Shown: in pieces, positions 1-5,651 of the stretch
Layout of the letters: each line of letters starts with the position of its first letter
Position numbering within the stretch: position 1 is the stretch's first letter
From: Porphyromonas sp.
Lineage (GTDB): Bacteria; Bacteroidota; Bacteroidia; Bacteroidales; Porphyromonadaceae
Direction: 5' to 3'
NCBI GenBank assembly: GCA_029983495.1
Contig: JASBZJ010000111.1
Coordinates: 1-6,227, forward strand
DNA length: 6,227 bases
Program-made: the position numbers and the translations under genes
The notes under the pieces: generated by a model
What the model was told of the DNA's origin: nothing
Databases searched by the model: none
Seen by the model: the letters and a program-made list of their open reading frames with translations, nothing else

Positions 1-618
1 GGGCTTATGAGTGCGGTAATGCACGCCCCTCTAACGGGGGTATTCCTAATTGCCGAACTTACTGGTGGATACAACTTATTCCTGCCTTTAATGCTTGTAT
101 CGCTTAGTGCCTATGCAACAATAAGGGTATTTATGCCACACAGTATATACTCGTTACGCTTAGCCGAGGAAGGGAAACTTATAACACACGAAAAGGATAA
201 ATCGGTGCTAATAGTTATGGATCCCATGAGCGTATTAGAAACCGATTTTATTACCGTAACGCCCGAAATGACACTGGGGAACATAGTTGAACTTATCGGC
301 AGTGGTCGCCGAAACATATTCCCCGTTGTGGATAGCGAACAAAGGCTTCGAGGTTTAGTACTGCTTGATGATATTCGGAATATTATGTTCCGCCCTGAGT
401 TATATAACCGGTTTAAGGTAAGTAAGTTTATGATTTCGCCTCCCGCAACTGTAGTTATGCCGTGTGGAATGGAAGAGGTAATGAAAAAGTTCGACAAATC
501 GAAAGCATGGAACCTACCCGTTGTTGATACTGAGGGAAAATATTTAGGAATGCTTTCGAAAAGCCGAATATTCAACACCTATCGCGAAGTTCTTTCGAAC
601 CTATCAGCGGGCGATTAA
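1..618 (+). CDS. CLC-family chloride channel/antiporter with two CBS domains, C-terminal part (5' end outside window)
   Basis: The reading frame is open from base 1, so the ATG at 7 is an internal methionine. Only about the last 205 residues are present. The first 50 or so match the end of a CLC pore domain. The helix-N pattern HAPLTGVFLIAELTGGY is at about 22-72, and PHSIYS at about 136-153 carries the tyrosine (codon 148-150) that corresponds to the chloride-coordinating Tyr445 of E. coli ClC. Two CBS domains follow, at roughly 226-390 (with FPVVD and LRGLVLLDDIR) and 418-585 (with NLPVVD and YLGMLSKSRIF). In this family CBS pairs bind adenine nucleotides and modulate transport. The selectivity filter and gating glutamate lie upstream of the window, so channel and H+/Cl- exchanger cannot be told apart. 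It would act in the inner membrane. The gene ends 71 bases before the preferred fmt start on the same strand. From memory, CLC next to fmt is a common arrangement in Bacteroidales. Confidence 0.93.
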   Translation, partial: GLMSAVMHAPLTGVFLIAELTGGYNLFLPLMLVSLSAYATIRVFMPHSIYSLRLAEEGKLITHEKDKSVLIVMDPMSVLETDFITVTPEMTLGNIVELIGSGRRNIFPVVDSEQRLRGLVLLDDIRNIMFRPELYNRFKVSKFMISPPATVVMPCGMEEVMKKFDKSKAWNLPVVDTEGKYLGMLSKSRIFNTYREVLSNLSAGD

Positions 619-627
619 TGCCCACCA

Positions 628-640
628 ACCATACTATGGT
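628..640. repeat. 13-base perfect palindrome between the CLC gene and fmt
   Basis: ACCATA-C-TATGGT is a perfect inverted repeat with 6-base arms and a single central base, 10 bases after the CLC stop codon. It is too short for a convincing RNA hairpin because it has no loop. It has the symmetry of a dimeric DNA-binding site, but a chance occurrence is possible. No function is assigned. Confidence 0.3.
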
Positions 641-653
641 ATATGCGTTTGAT

Positions 654-670
654 GCACTTTTTTAAAGTGC
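654..670 (+). other. Small hairpin at the fmt start
   Basis: GCACTTT-TTT-AAAGTGC forms a perfect 7-base-pair stem with a 3-base loop. It ends one base before the upstream-most candidate ATG of fmt (672). Neither strand has a clear T-tract after it, so it does not look like a terminator. If it forms in the mRNA it would hinder initiation at 672 and favour the ATG at 690, which has an A-rich unstructured leader. It could instead tune fmt translation. Confidence 0.4.
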
Positions 671-689
671 TATGGATTTAAAACAAAAA

Positions 690-1655
690 ATGGAAGCAAA
701 ACAAAAACCAATACTATTTATGGGTACAAGCCCATTTGCCGTAGGCTTTTTACAATACCTTGTTGAACACAATTATAATGTTGTTGCTGTGGTAACAGCT
801 CCCGATAAACCCCAAGGGCGGGGACGAAAAATTGTTCCCTCGCCCGTAAAGGAATATGCTTTACAAGTAGGGCTACCTGTATTACAACCCACAAACCTTA
901 AAAGTGAAACCTTTGCAAAGCAACTACAAGAAATGAATCCCTACTTAGGAGTTGTAGTGGCTTTTAGAATGTTACCCAAGGCAATTTGGGCTTTGCCCAC
1001 AATAGGTACTGTAAATATACACGGATCGCTATTACCTCGTTGGCGTGGTGCAGCCCCCATAAACCATGCAATAATGGAAGGGGATTCAAAAACTGGTGTA
1101 ACCCTTTTCAGGTTACAAGAAGAACTCGATATGGGCGATATTATTGGTACAAAGGAAATACCCATTACACCCCTCGATACCTTTGGCTCGTTACACGATA
1201 AACTTGCTATACTTGGTGTTGAGCTTTTTGCTGAAAAACTTCCGTTATTGCTTGATGGAACAGCAAGCTTTACTCAACAACCCTTCGAAAGCAATACAAG
1301 CTATGCCACAAAGCTTACCAGAGAAAACACTCGAATTGATTGGAAGTGGTCTGCACAACGTATATACAACTTTGTTCGGGCATTAGCACCGTTACCTTCT
1401 GCGTGGACTACCCTACCCTCGACAAATGGAACGCCCCAACCCTATAAAATTGGGCAATGCCATATTAACATGGGTGAAGCAAATAAAAATGCTGAACCGG
1501 GAACTATACTGCTTGATACGAAAGGTTGTTTACAAGTAGTAGCAGGCGATGGTAACATAATAGCCATTGATACTCTACAAGCCCCAGGAAAAAAAATGCT
1601 TCCTGTGCGTGATTTTCTGAACGGAGCAAAACTTACCTCCTTAATGTTTATATGA
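690..1655 (+). CDS. fmt: Methionyl-tRNA formyltransferase
   Basis: Fmt uses 10-formyl-tetrahydrofolate to formylate Met-tRNAfMet for translation initiation in the cytoplasm. From ATG 690 the protein has 321 residues, close to E. coli Fmt (315). It opens with the Rossmann-like formyltransferase motif FMGTSPFAV (about residues 10-18), followed by VVTAPDKPQGRGRK. The active-site block NIHGSLLPRWRGAAPI supplies the catalytic Asn109 and His111, and LDMGD supplies Asp147. These correspond to Asn106, His108 and Asp144 in E. coli, with the same spacing. VVVAFRMLP is a typical family motif. The C-terminal tRNA-binding domain covers roughly the last 110 residues. An in-frame ATG at 672 would add six residues. 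I prefer 690 because its N-terminus aligns with the family, it has an A-rich leader, and a hairpin abuts 672. The gene is probably co-transcribed with the CLC gene. It is followed 44 bases later by a hairpin that may terminate it. Confidence 0.95.
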   Translation: MEAKQKPILFMGTSPFAVGFLQYLVEHNYNVVAVVTAPDKPQGRGRKIVPSPVKEYALQVGLPVLQPTNLKSETFAKQLQEMNPYLGVVVAFRMLPKAIWALPTIGTVNIHGSLLPRWRGAAPINHAIMEGDSKTGVTLFRLQEELDMGDIIGTKEIPITPLDTFGSLHDKLAILGVELFAEKLPLLLDGTASFTQQPFESNTSYATKLTRENTRIDWKWSAQRIYNFVRALAPLPSAWTTLPSTNGTPQPYKIGQCHINMGEANKNAEPGTILLDTKGCLQVVAGDGNIIAIDTLQAPGKKMLPVRDFLNGAKLTSLMFI

Positions 1656-1699
1656 TTCATACCCTTCCCCAATTACACGATTAATTGCCACATACGAAA

Positions 1700-1749
1700 A
1701 AGCCCTCTGCCTAGTAATACGGATAAACGTACTACTACACAAAGGGCTT
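1700..1749 (-). terminator. Long imperfect hairpin, terminator of rpiB and possibly also of fmt
   Basis: The 22-base arms 1700-1721 and 1728-1749 enclose a 6-base loop, with 18 of 22 positions complementary. In - strand RNA three of the four mismatches become G-U or U-G wobbles. In + strand RNA all four are A-C or C-C mismatches. The - strand reads GGGCTTTTTC immediately after the stem, a short T-tract. This suggests a factor-independent terminator for rpiB, whose stop codon is 212 bases upstream. The + strand flank (ATACTTAATCCTTTTATT) is weaker but could help end fmt transcripts. Confidence 0.65.
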
Positions 1750-1961
1750 ATACTTAATCCTTTTATTCCCAGTAACTACAAGTTTGTACCAATCTTGCTA
1801 TACTGTATCCCTCGAAAAAGTATATTACAACCTTTTAGCTCGTTAGGTTACAACTTGCTTATACAAAAAACTCATTCGGTACGAATGACACCCAAGGCTA
1901 TAGTACATACCCCAAAATAGGTATGGATAATATACAAGAAAGCCTCTTATAATCTACATTA
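1750..1961 (-). other. Noncoding spacer, probable long 3' untranslated region of rpiB
   Basis: No gene or RNA gene is recognised here, between the rpiB stop codon and the hairpin at 1700-1749. Two short perfect inverted repeats are visible. TCATTCG-GTA-CGAATGA at 1872-1888 has a 7-base-pair stem and 3-base loop, and CATACC/GGTATG at 1906-1925 has an 8-base loop. Neither has a clear T-tract. They may be structure within a 3' untranslated region or processing sites, or may be chance. Confidence 0.35.
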
Positions 1962-2402
1962 TTACTCTTGGGACAATGGTATTTTCTTTATTCTATCGGC
2001 ATGGCGTCCGCCTTCGAAAGGCGTTGTAAGGAAAGCATCAACTATAGCTTTTGCTTCGGCATGCGAAACAAAACGCCCTGGCAACGACAACACGTTAGCA
2101 TTGTTATGAGCACTTGCTAGCTTTGCAAGCTCGGTATTCCAAGCTAAAGCAGCACGTATTTGAGGGTGTTTGTTCAATGCCATTGAAATACCATTACCAC
2201 TGCCACAAACTGCAATTCCGCGAGTTACTTCGTTTTCTTCAATTCCTTTAGCTAAAGCATGAGCAAAATCAGGATAATCTGCACGTTCTTCGCTATAAGT
2301 TCCATAATCCTTTACGTCATAACCTTTATTGGCTAGGTATTCTTTAATAACTTCCTTAATTTCGAAGCCAGCATGGTCGCTAGCAAAACCTATTTTTTCC
2401 AT
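1962..2402 (-). CDS. rpiB: Ribose-5-phosphate isomerase B
   Basis: RpiB interconverts ribose 5-phosphate and ribulose 5-phosphate in the non-oxidative pentose phosphate pathway (cytoplasm, RpiB/LacA/LacB family). The protein has 146 residues, normal for the family. It starts MEKIGFASDHAG with Asp9 and His10 at the phosphosugar site. CGSGNGISMALNKH carries the catalytic Cys66. AHNNANVL holds His99 and Asn100, and GRHADRIKKI near the end supplies Arg133 and Arg137. These positions match the E. coli RpiB numbering. The CGSGNG form of the loop, rather than CGTGIG, is one I associate with Bacteroidota homologues. The ATG at 2402 is the natural start because the SDHAG motif follows within a few residues. 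The gene converges on fmt and stands alone, with its own spacer and terminator-like hairpins on both sides. From memory, rpiB often follows transketolase in Bacteroides. That linkage is absent here. Confidence 0.96.
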   Translation of the reverse strand: MEKIGFASDHAGFEIKEVIKEYLANKGYDVKDYGTYSEERADYPDFAHALAKGIEENEVTRGIAVCGSGNGISMALNKHPQIRAALAWNTELAKLASAHNNANVLSLPGRFVSHAEAKAIVDAFLTTPFEGGRHADRIKKIPLSQE

Positions 2403-2464
2403 ATAACAACAAACTATTAAACAAACAAAGGAGAAGAGCTTTTTTCAAAGGTTCCAATAAATAA

Positions 2465-2513
2465 ACCCTCCAATTTGTAACTACCCCAAGGGTGAGCGTT
2501 TGAACTGGAGGGT
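2465..2513 (-). terminator. Hairpin with T-rich tail, probable rprY terminator
   Basis: ACCCTCCA (2465-2472) pairs with TGGAGGGT (2506-2513). The next position extends the stem as a G-U wobble only in - strand RNA, and two further A-T pairs follow. A small inner stem ACCC/GGGT lies in the loop at about 2483-2493. In the - strand direction the stem runs into TTATTTATTGG, which is T-rich. It lies 190 bases after the rprY stop codon and 62 bases before the rpiB start, so it should insulate rpiB from rprXY transcription. The loop is long, so efficiency is uncertain. Confidence 0.55.
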
Positions 2514-2703
2514 AAAAATACTTAGGTGTTATTACGTTATCCTTATAAAAGAGCCTATTGCGCCATTAAGCACGAATAACCAAGATAAAGTACTTTTTAC
2601 GATAACAATCATTACCGTTCGCTAAGCACTTTTAGTAATAACTATACCACGAATGTTACTCTTTGACATAGGTTCAACTAAAAGGGAACGTTTCAAATAC
2701 AGG
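2514..2703 (-). other. Noncoding spacer, probable 3' untranslated region of rprY
   Basis: There is no convincing coding region in these 190 bases between the rprY stop and its putative terminator. The only internal repeats seen are a 7-base direct repeat TAAGCAC (2567-2573 and 2623-2629) and a distant 8-base inverted repeat GTTATTAC/GTAATAAC (2528-2535 and 2635-2642). Both are within what chance allows in AT-rich DNA. The rpiB promoter must lie either here or in 2403-2464. No good TAnnTTTG element was found in the latter. Confidence 0.3.
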
Positions 2704-3435
2704 TTACAGCTTTTTAATTACCTCTTCACGCTCGGGATCCTCGCTCTGAATACTTAATCGGTACCCTTTTCCGTGTACATTCTTAATTTCAACGGTTGGA
2801 TCCTTTTTCAGTAATTTACGGAGTTTAGTAATGTAAACATCCATACTACGAGCATTGAAGTAATTATCGTTCTCCCAGATGTGCTGAAGAGCATAACTAC
2901 GTTCGAGCGTTTTATTAGCAAACGCACAAAGCAACGAAAGCAAACTGTTTTCCTTTGTAGTTAGCCTTTGAGGTGCTTCGTTTTCAAAGGTAAGAGTTTG
3001 TGCCTGGGTATCGAAAATAAATTTACCAATTTGGTAAAGCGACATTATTTTATGATCGTTACCCTGAGTGCGCTTAAGAATAACTTCCATACGAGCTAAA
3101 AGCTCATCAAGGCTAAAAGGCTTACGAATATAATCGTCGGCACCAATGCTAAAACCATGTAGCACATCTTCCTTAAGCGTTTTTGCCGTAAGGAAAATAA
3201 GAGGAACGGATTCGTCTACTTTGCGGATGTATGCAGCCGTAGCAAAGCCGTCAACCTTAGGCATCATCACATCAAGAATACAAAGGTCGAACTTACCTTT
3301 TTCGAAGTTTTCGATGGCTTCTTCTCCGTTGTGATATAGGGTTGTGTAATACCCTTTGGATTCAAAAAAGTCGCGAAGGAGCCCTCCGAGGCTTTCTTCG
3401 TCTTCACACAATAAGATTCTGGTTTGTTTAGCCAT
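2704..3435 (-). CDS. rprY: OmpR-family DNA-binding response regulator, RprY type
   Basis: This is a cytoplasmic transcription factor of 243 residues, partner of the kinase gene just upstream. The receiver domain (about 1-122) has the acidic pair Glu11-Asp12, the phospho-acceptor Asp55 in CILDVMMP, Thr83 in FLTAK and Lys105 in IRKPFSLDEL. All the residues needed for phosphotransfer are intact. The C-terminal winged-helix domain (about 133-230) has RLTTKENSLL, the recognition region RSMDVYITKLRKLL and the wing NVHGKGYRL. The sequence style matches RprY of Bacteroides and Porphyromonas. B. fragilis RprXY was described by its effect on porin expression in E. coli, and P. gingivalis RprY is linked to oxidative and sodium stress. 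The target genes here are unknown. The tail after the wing (SEDPEREEVIKKL) is charged. The 111-base gap from rprX is long for such a pair and contains a tandem repeat that may be an operator. The ATG at 3435 gives the standard start. Confidence 0.92.
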   Translation of the reverse strand: MAKQTRILLCEDEESLGGLLRDFFESKGYYTTLYHNGEEAIENFEKGKFDLCILDVMMPKVDGFATAAYIRKVDESVPLIFLTAKTLKEDVLHGFSIGADDYIRKPFSLDELLARMEVILKRTQGNDHKIMSLYQIGKFIFDTQAQTLTFENEAPQRLTTKENSLLSLLCAFANKTLERSYALQHIWENDNYFNARSMDVYITKLRKLLKKDPTVEIKNVHGKGYRLSIQSEDPEREEVIKKL

Positions 3436-3494
3436 ACTATATTACTCTAGAGTTTAAATATTTTACATTGTTACAGCTCGGGCAATACCTTTGC

Positions 3495-3533
3495 TTGAGG
3501 GAAGTGAGCAAGTTTGAGTAAAGTTGAATAAGG
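3495..3533. promoter_or_regulatory. Tandem ~10-base degenerate repeats upstream of rprY, possible RprY operator
   Basis: On the + strand four adjoining units read TTGAGGGAAG (3495-3504), TGAGCAAGT (3505-3513), TTGAGTAAAG (3514-3523) and TTGAATAAGG (3524-3533). The shared core is TTGAG-two bases-AAG, with a period of 9-10 bases, close to one helical turn. The array lies 60-98 bases upstream of the rprY ATG, in the gap after rprX. OmpR-family regulators typically bind direct repeats with this phasing. The match is degenerate and purine-rich, so chance is not excluded. Confidence 0.35.
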
Positions 3534-3546
3534 TTCATCATAGCAA

Positions 3547-5115
3547 CTATTGAACATTACCATTTGTTGTAGGGAGTGTTATCGACATGGTTGTTCCCAC
3601 ACCTTTTTTCCCGCTAATTCTTATTTTACCACCCATCTGCTCAATTACGCTTTTTACGTACGAAAGCCCCAAGCCGAACCCTTTAACGTTATGAATATCG
3701 CCTTGTTGAATGCGCACATAACGTTTAAACACACGGTCGCGATCCCGCTTAGCAATACCAATACCATTATCGGCTATGGCAATAGTTATTTCGGTTTCGC
3801 TAGGGTTGTATGTAGTAATACTAATACGAGGGGGGTCGTTAGGCTTACGATACTTAATTGCGTTATCGAGAATATTATAGATTACATTTTGGAAATGCAT
3901 TTCGTCGACTAAAATTGTTGAGTGCTTGGCCTGAAGATTCACTTCAATACCGCCATCGAGTTGTGTGCATTTTACATTCATTACAGTGTATGCATCGTCG
4001 ATAACTTTATGTGCATTCACATTTATCATATGTAATGCCGAGTGACCATCATCAACCAAAGTAAATTGCAAAACCTTTTCAACAAGGTATTGTAACCTTT
4101 TGGTTTCGCTTTTTAACGCTGCGAACATCTTTTCTCGGAAACCATCGTTATATTGGCCTTCATCGGAAGTTATCATTTCCGTAGCAATCATAATACTTGT
4201 TAGCGGTGTTTTTAGTTCGTGGGTTAAATTATCAACAAACTGCTTTCGGCTTCGTTCGAACAGATACTGCTTTATAACAAATATAACCCCAATAATATCG
4301 AGGATAAGTAGTATTAAACAGGTGGCAATTGTGGGGAACAGGTAATCGCGCTTATCGATATATTTTTGCCTTTCATAAAAGGTTAGTTCAATGTAACCTG
4401 TATACCGTTTACGAAGAATAATATTGCTAAACAGAAAATGCTTTACCGTATTACGAGGTGTTTTATATGCTTCGCCTTCCTTTTTGCGAACAGCACCTAA
4501 AAGTTGTTCGCGTTCATCGTAAATACTAAAGGAGTAGGGTTCATTTATACCAACATTTTCGAGTGATCGGTGTAAAGCAACATCCACATCCGGAAGCGAA
4601 ATACGTTCCTTAAGCGGGCGTAAATCGTTATTGAGCGAAAGAATCGAGTTGAGAATAATATCCCTTAGAGCCGTGCTATAATAAAAGTAAGCGTTTACAA
4701 GTTTACTATAATCTTCGCCAGGCGAAAGCTTGGTTTCGGGTATTTTAATAAGTTCGGGAGCAGGCTTTGATGAGCTTCCAGCAAAGCTCGAGGAAAGTAA
4801 AAGATTATTCCAACCAATAAGTTGTTTTATACGACTTTCGTATAAGGTATCGGCAGAAGTTTGCGGGGTATTTTTATTAGTAATTGAATCGACCTTACCA
4901 CTAAGCACTGAATTGGTGTAATCGGCAAGCATGTTTCGTTCAACTACGCCAATAGCATCCTTTAAAGCAACATTTACAAGAGCTGTAAACTGTTCATCGC
5001 GCATACGATGCATATCGCGCAAATAACGTATTTGCGTATACAAACTTAGTAACAATGCCAAAGCAGGTATTGTAAGTAAGAGCACAACCCAAATATAGTT
5101 TTTACGGAGTTTCAT
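3547..5115 (-). CDS. rprX: Membrane sensor histidine kinase, RprX type
   Basis: This inner-membrane sensor kinase has 522 residues and would phosphorylate the response regulator encoded next. A first membrane segment lies at about 8-26 (IWVVLLLTIPALALLLSLY) and a second at about 260-281 (FPTIATCLILLILDIIGVIF). They enclose a periplasmic domain of about 230 residues with no motif I recognise. The dimerisation and phosphoacceptor domain follows, with His299 in the H-box THELKTPLTS. The ATPase domain has an N-box (NVIYNILDNAIKY, about 410-422), G1 (IADNGIGI, about 447-454), an F-box region (VFKRYVRI) and G2 (GFGLGLSYVKSV). All catalytic boxes are intact. No HAMP or PAS domain is evident, which agrees with the short link between the second membrane segment and the H-box. 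The ATG at 5115 is directly followed by a basic stretch (KLRKN) and the first membrane helix, as expected. The signal sensed is unknown. Transcription probably starts from the promoter at about 5200. Confidence 0.93.
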   Translation of the reverse strand: MKLRKNYIWVVLLLTIPALALLLSLYTQIRYLRDMHRMRDEQFTALVNVALKDAIGVVERNMLADYTNSVLSGKVDSITNKNTPQTSADTLYESRIKQLIGWNNLLLSSSFAGSSSKPAPELIKIPETKLSPGEDYSKLVNAYFYYSTALRDIILNSILSLNNDLRPLKERISLPDVDVALHRSLENVGINEPYSFSIYDEREQLLGAVRKKEGEAYKTPRNTVKHFLFSNIILRKRYTGYIELTFYERQKYIDKRDYLFPTIATCLILLILDIIGVIFVIKQYLFERSRKQFVDNLTHELKTPLTSIMIATEMITSDEGQYNDGFREKMFAALKSETKRLQYLVEKVLQFTLVDDGHSALHMINVNAHKVIDDAYTVMNVKCTQLDGGIEVNLQAKHSTILVDEMHFQNVIYNILDNAIKYRKPNDPPRISITTYNPSETEITIAIADNGIGIAKRDRDRVFKRYVRIQQGDIHNVKGFGLGLSYVKSVIEQMGGKIRISGKKGVGTTMSITLPTTNGNVQ

Positions 5116-5133
5116 ATGTTCAATGCTCTGAAC

Positions 5134-5157
5134 TCACCTCGTTTCTTTCACCTCGTT
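5134..5157. repeat. Perfect 10-base direct repeat in the rprX leader
   Basis: TCACCTCGTT occurs at 5134-5143 and again at 5148-5157, 14 bases apart start to start. On the coding (-) strand each copy reads AACGAGGTGA and contains GAGGTGA, a 7-base complement to the usual anti-Shine-Dalgarno sequence. The nearer copy ends 18 bases before the rprX ATG, too far for a normal ribosome site. The repeats could be an operator, a ribosome standby element, or chance. Confidence 0.4.
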
Positions 5158-5174
5158 ACTAAACGCCATTGCCC

Positions 5175-5200
5175 ATTTGCAATAATTTCGCTATGCAAAT
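5175..5200. promoter_or_regulatory. Inverted repeat overlapping the rprX promoter
   Basis: ATTTGCA (5175-5181) and TGCAAAT (5194-5200) form a perfect 7-base inverted repeat with a 12-base spacer. One arm lies inside the predicted -7 element and the other just beyond the expected transcription start. A dimeric repressor bound here would block initiation. No particular regulator is implied. Confidence 0.35.
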
Positions 5201-5203
5201 ATA
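5196..5203 (-). promoter_or_regulatory. Putative -7 promoter element of rprX
   Basis: On the - strand this reads TATATTTG, an exact match to the Bacteroidota -7 consensus TAnnTTTG. It would place the transcription start at about 5189 and give a leader of about 75 bases. No TTTG is found 19-21 bases further upstream. The nearest is about 39 bases away, so the -33 element is weak or missing, as may happen at an activated promoter. Confidence 0.45.
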
Positions 5204-5479
5204 GTTATAAAATACGATACCGATGGGGTATTTTATTTGTTTCAAACATTGACCGCTCTTTATTGCCAAATTGATTGTATAAATAACATACGATTGGAAA
5301 GATTAATGCGTAATTACCCTATAAAGGACAAGTAAAAGGCAATGATCGCTACTAAAATATAGTTCAATAGAAACAGCTAAATAAAGCCTTTTCAGCAATT
5401 ATTATTGATAAAAATTATTGCTTAACAAAAAATGTAATCAAAAACTTCGAACAAAAAGGTTGACTTAAATAAACAACAA
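5204..5479. other. AT-rich noncoding DNA upstream of rprX
   Basis: No coding region or RNA gene is recognised between the rprX promoter and the hairpin at 5480-5508. The stretch is very AT-rich. It contains an imperfect AT-rich inverted repeat at 5395-5421 (9-base arms, 8 of 9 positions matching, 9-base loop). It may hold upstream regulatory sites for rprX, but none can be identified by eye. Confidence 0.3.
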
Positions 5480-5508
5480 GCCCCCACTTAAACCAATTAA
5501 GTAGGGGC
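5480..5508 (-). terminator. Hairpin with T-rich tail, probable terminator of the DUF4465 gene
   Basis: The 12-base arms 5480-5491 and 5497-5508 enclose a 5-base loop. Eleven positions are complementary, and the twelfth is a U-G wobble only in - strand RNA. In the - strand direction the GGGGGC end of the stem is followed by TTGTTGTTTATTTAAG. This is the classic layout of an intrinsic terminator, 143 bases after the stop codon of the upstream gene. It would separate that gene from rprX. Confidence 0.75.
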
Positions 5509-5601
5509 AAGGCTGTAATAGGTTAGGTTAAACTTGAAGTAATAATACTTATCGAAGTGGGGTTCAATACTCTCCTTTATTCGTTTCGCCTAACTAGTTT
5601 A

Positions 5602-5642
5602 GGTATTGGACTAAACAAAAAGCACTGTAAAAGCCCAATACC
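5602..5642 (-). other. 8-base-pair stem-loop in the 3' untranslated region of the DUF4465 gene
   Basis: GGTATTGG (5602-5609) and CCAATACC (5635-5642) are perfectly complementary, with a 25-base interval. In the - strand transcript this structure begins about 9 bases after the stop codon. Its large loop is T-rich. It may be a separate mRNA 3'-region structure or an early attenuating element. With such a long loop the pairing could be fortuitous. Confidence 0.3.
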
Positions 5643-5651
5643 ATTAATTAT

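Noticed and set aside
111..578. 155-residue open frame on the - strand opposite the CLC gene
   Set aside because: It overlaps the well-conserved CBS domains on the other strand and has no recognisable domain.
7..618. ATG at 7 as the start of a stand-alone CBS protein
   Set aside because: The frame is open upstream to base 1, and the first residues already match the middle of a CLC membrane helix, so the gene is cut by the window edge.
1656..1961. Mobile-element or MITE remnant in the convergent spacer
   Set aside because: The 22-base inverted repeat has only a 6-base loop, no flanking target duplication was seen, and its features fit a terminator better.
2403..2464. Bacteroidota-type promoter for rpiB
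   Set aside because: TTTG occurs several times on the - strand, but none follows a correctly spaced TA. The nearest (TTTG at 2410-2413) is only about 8 bases before the ATG and preceded by a poor match.
2528..2642. 8-base inverted repeat GTTATTAC/GTAATAAC and 7-base direct repeat TAAGCAC
   Set aside because: They are short, AT-rich and far apart. Such matches are expected by chance in about 200 bases of this composition.
3436..3546. Terminator between rprX and rprY
   Set aside because: Only a weak 5-base stem (TTGCT/AGCAA) was found, with no T-tract, so co-transcription of the two genes remains likely.
3550..3912. 120-residue open frame on the + strand opposite rprX
   Set aside because: It lies fully within the conserved ATPase domain of rprX, resembles no protein family I know, and has the composition expected of an antisense shadow.
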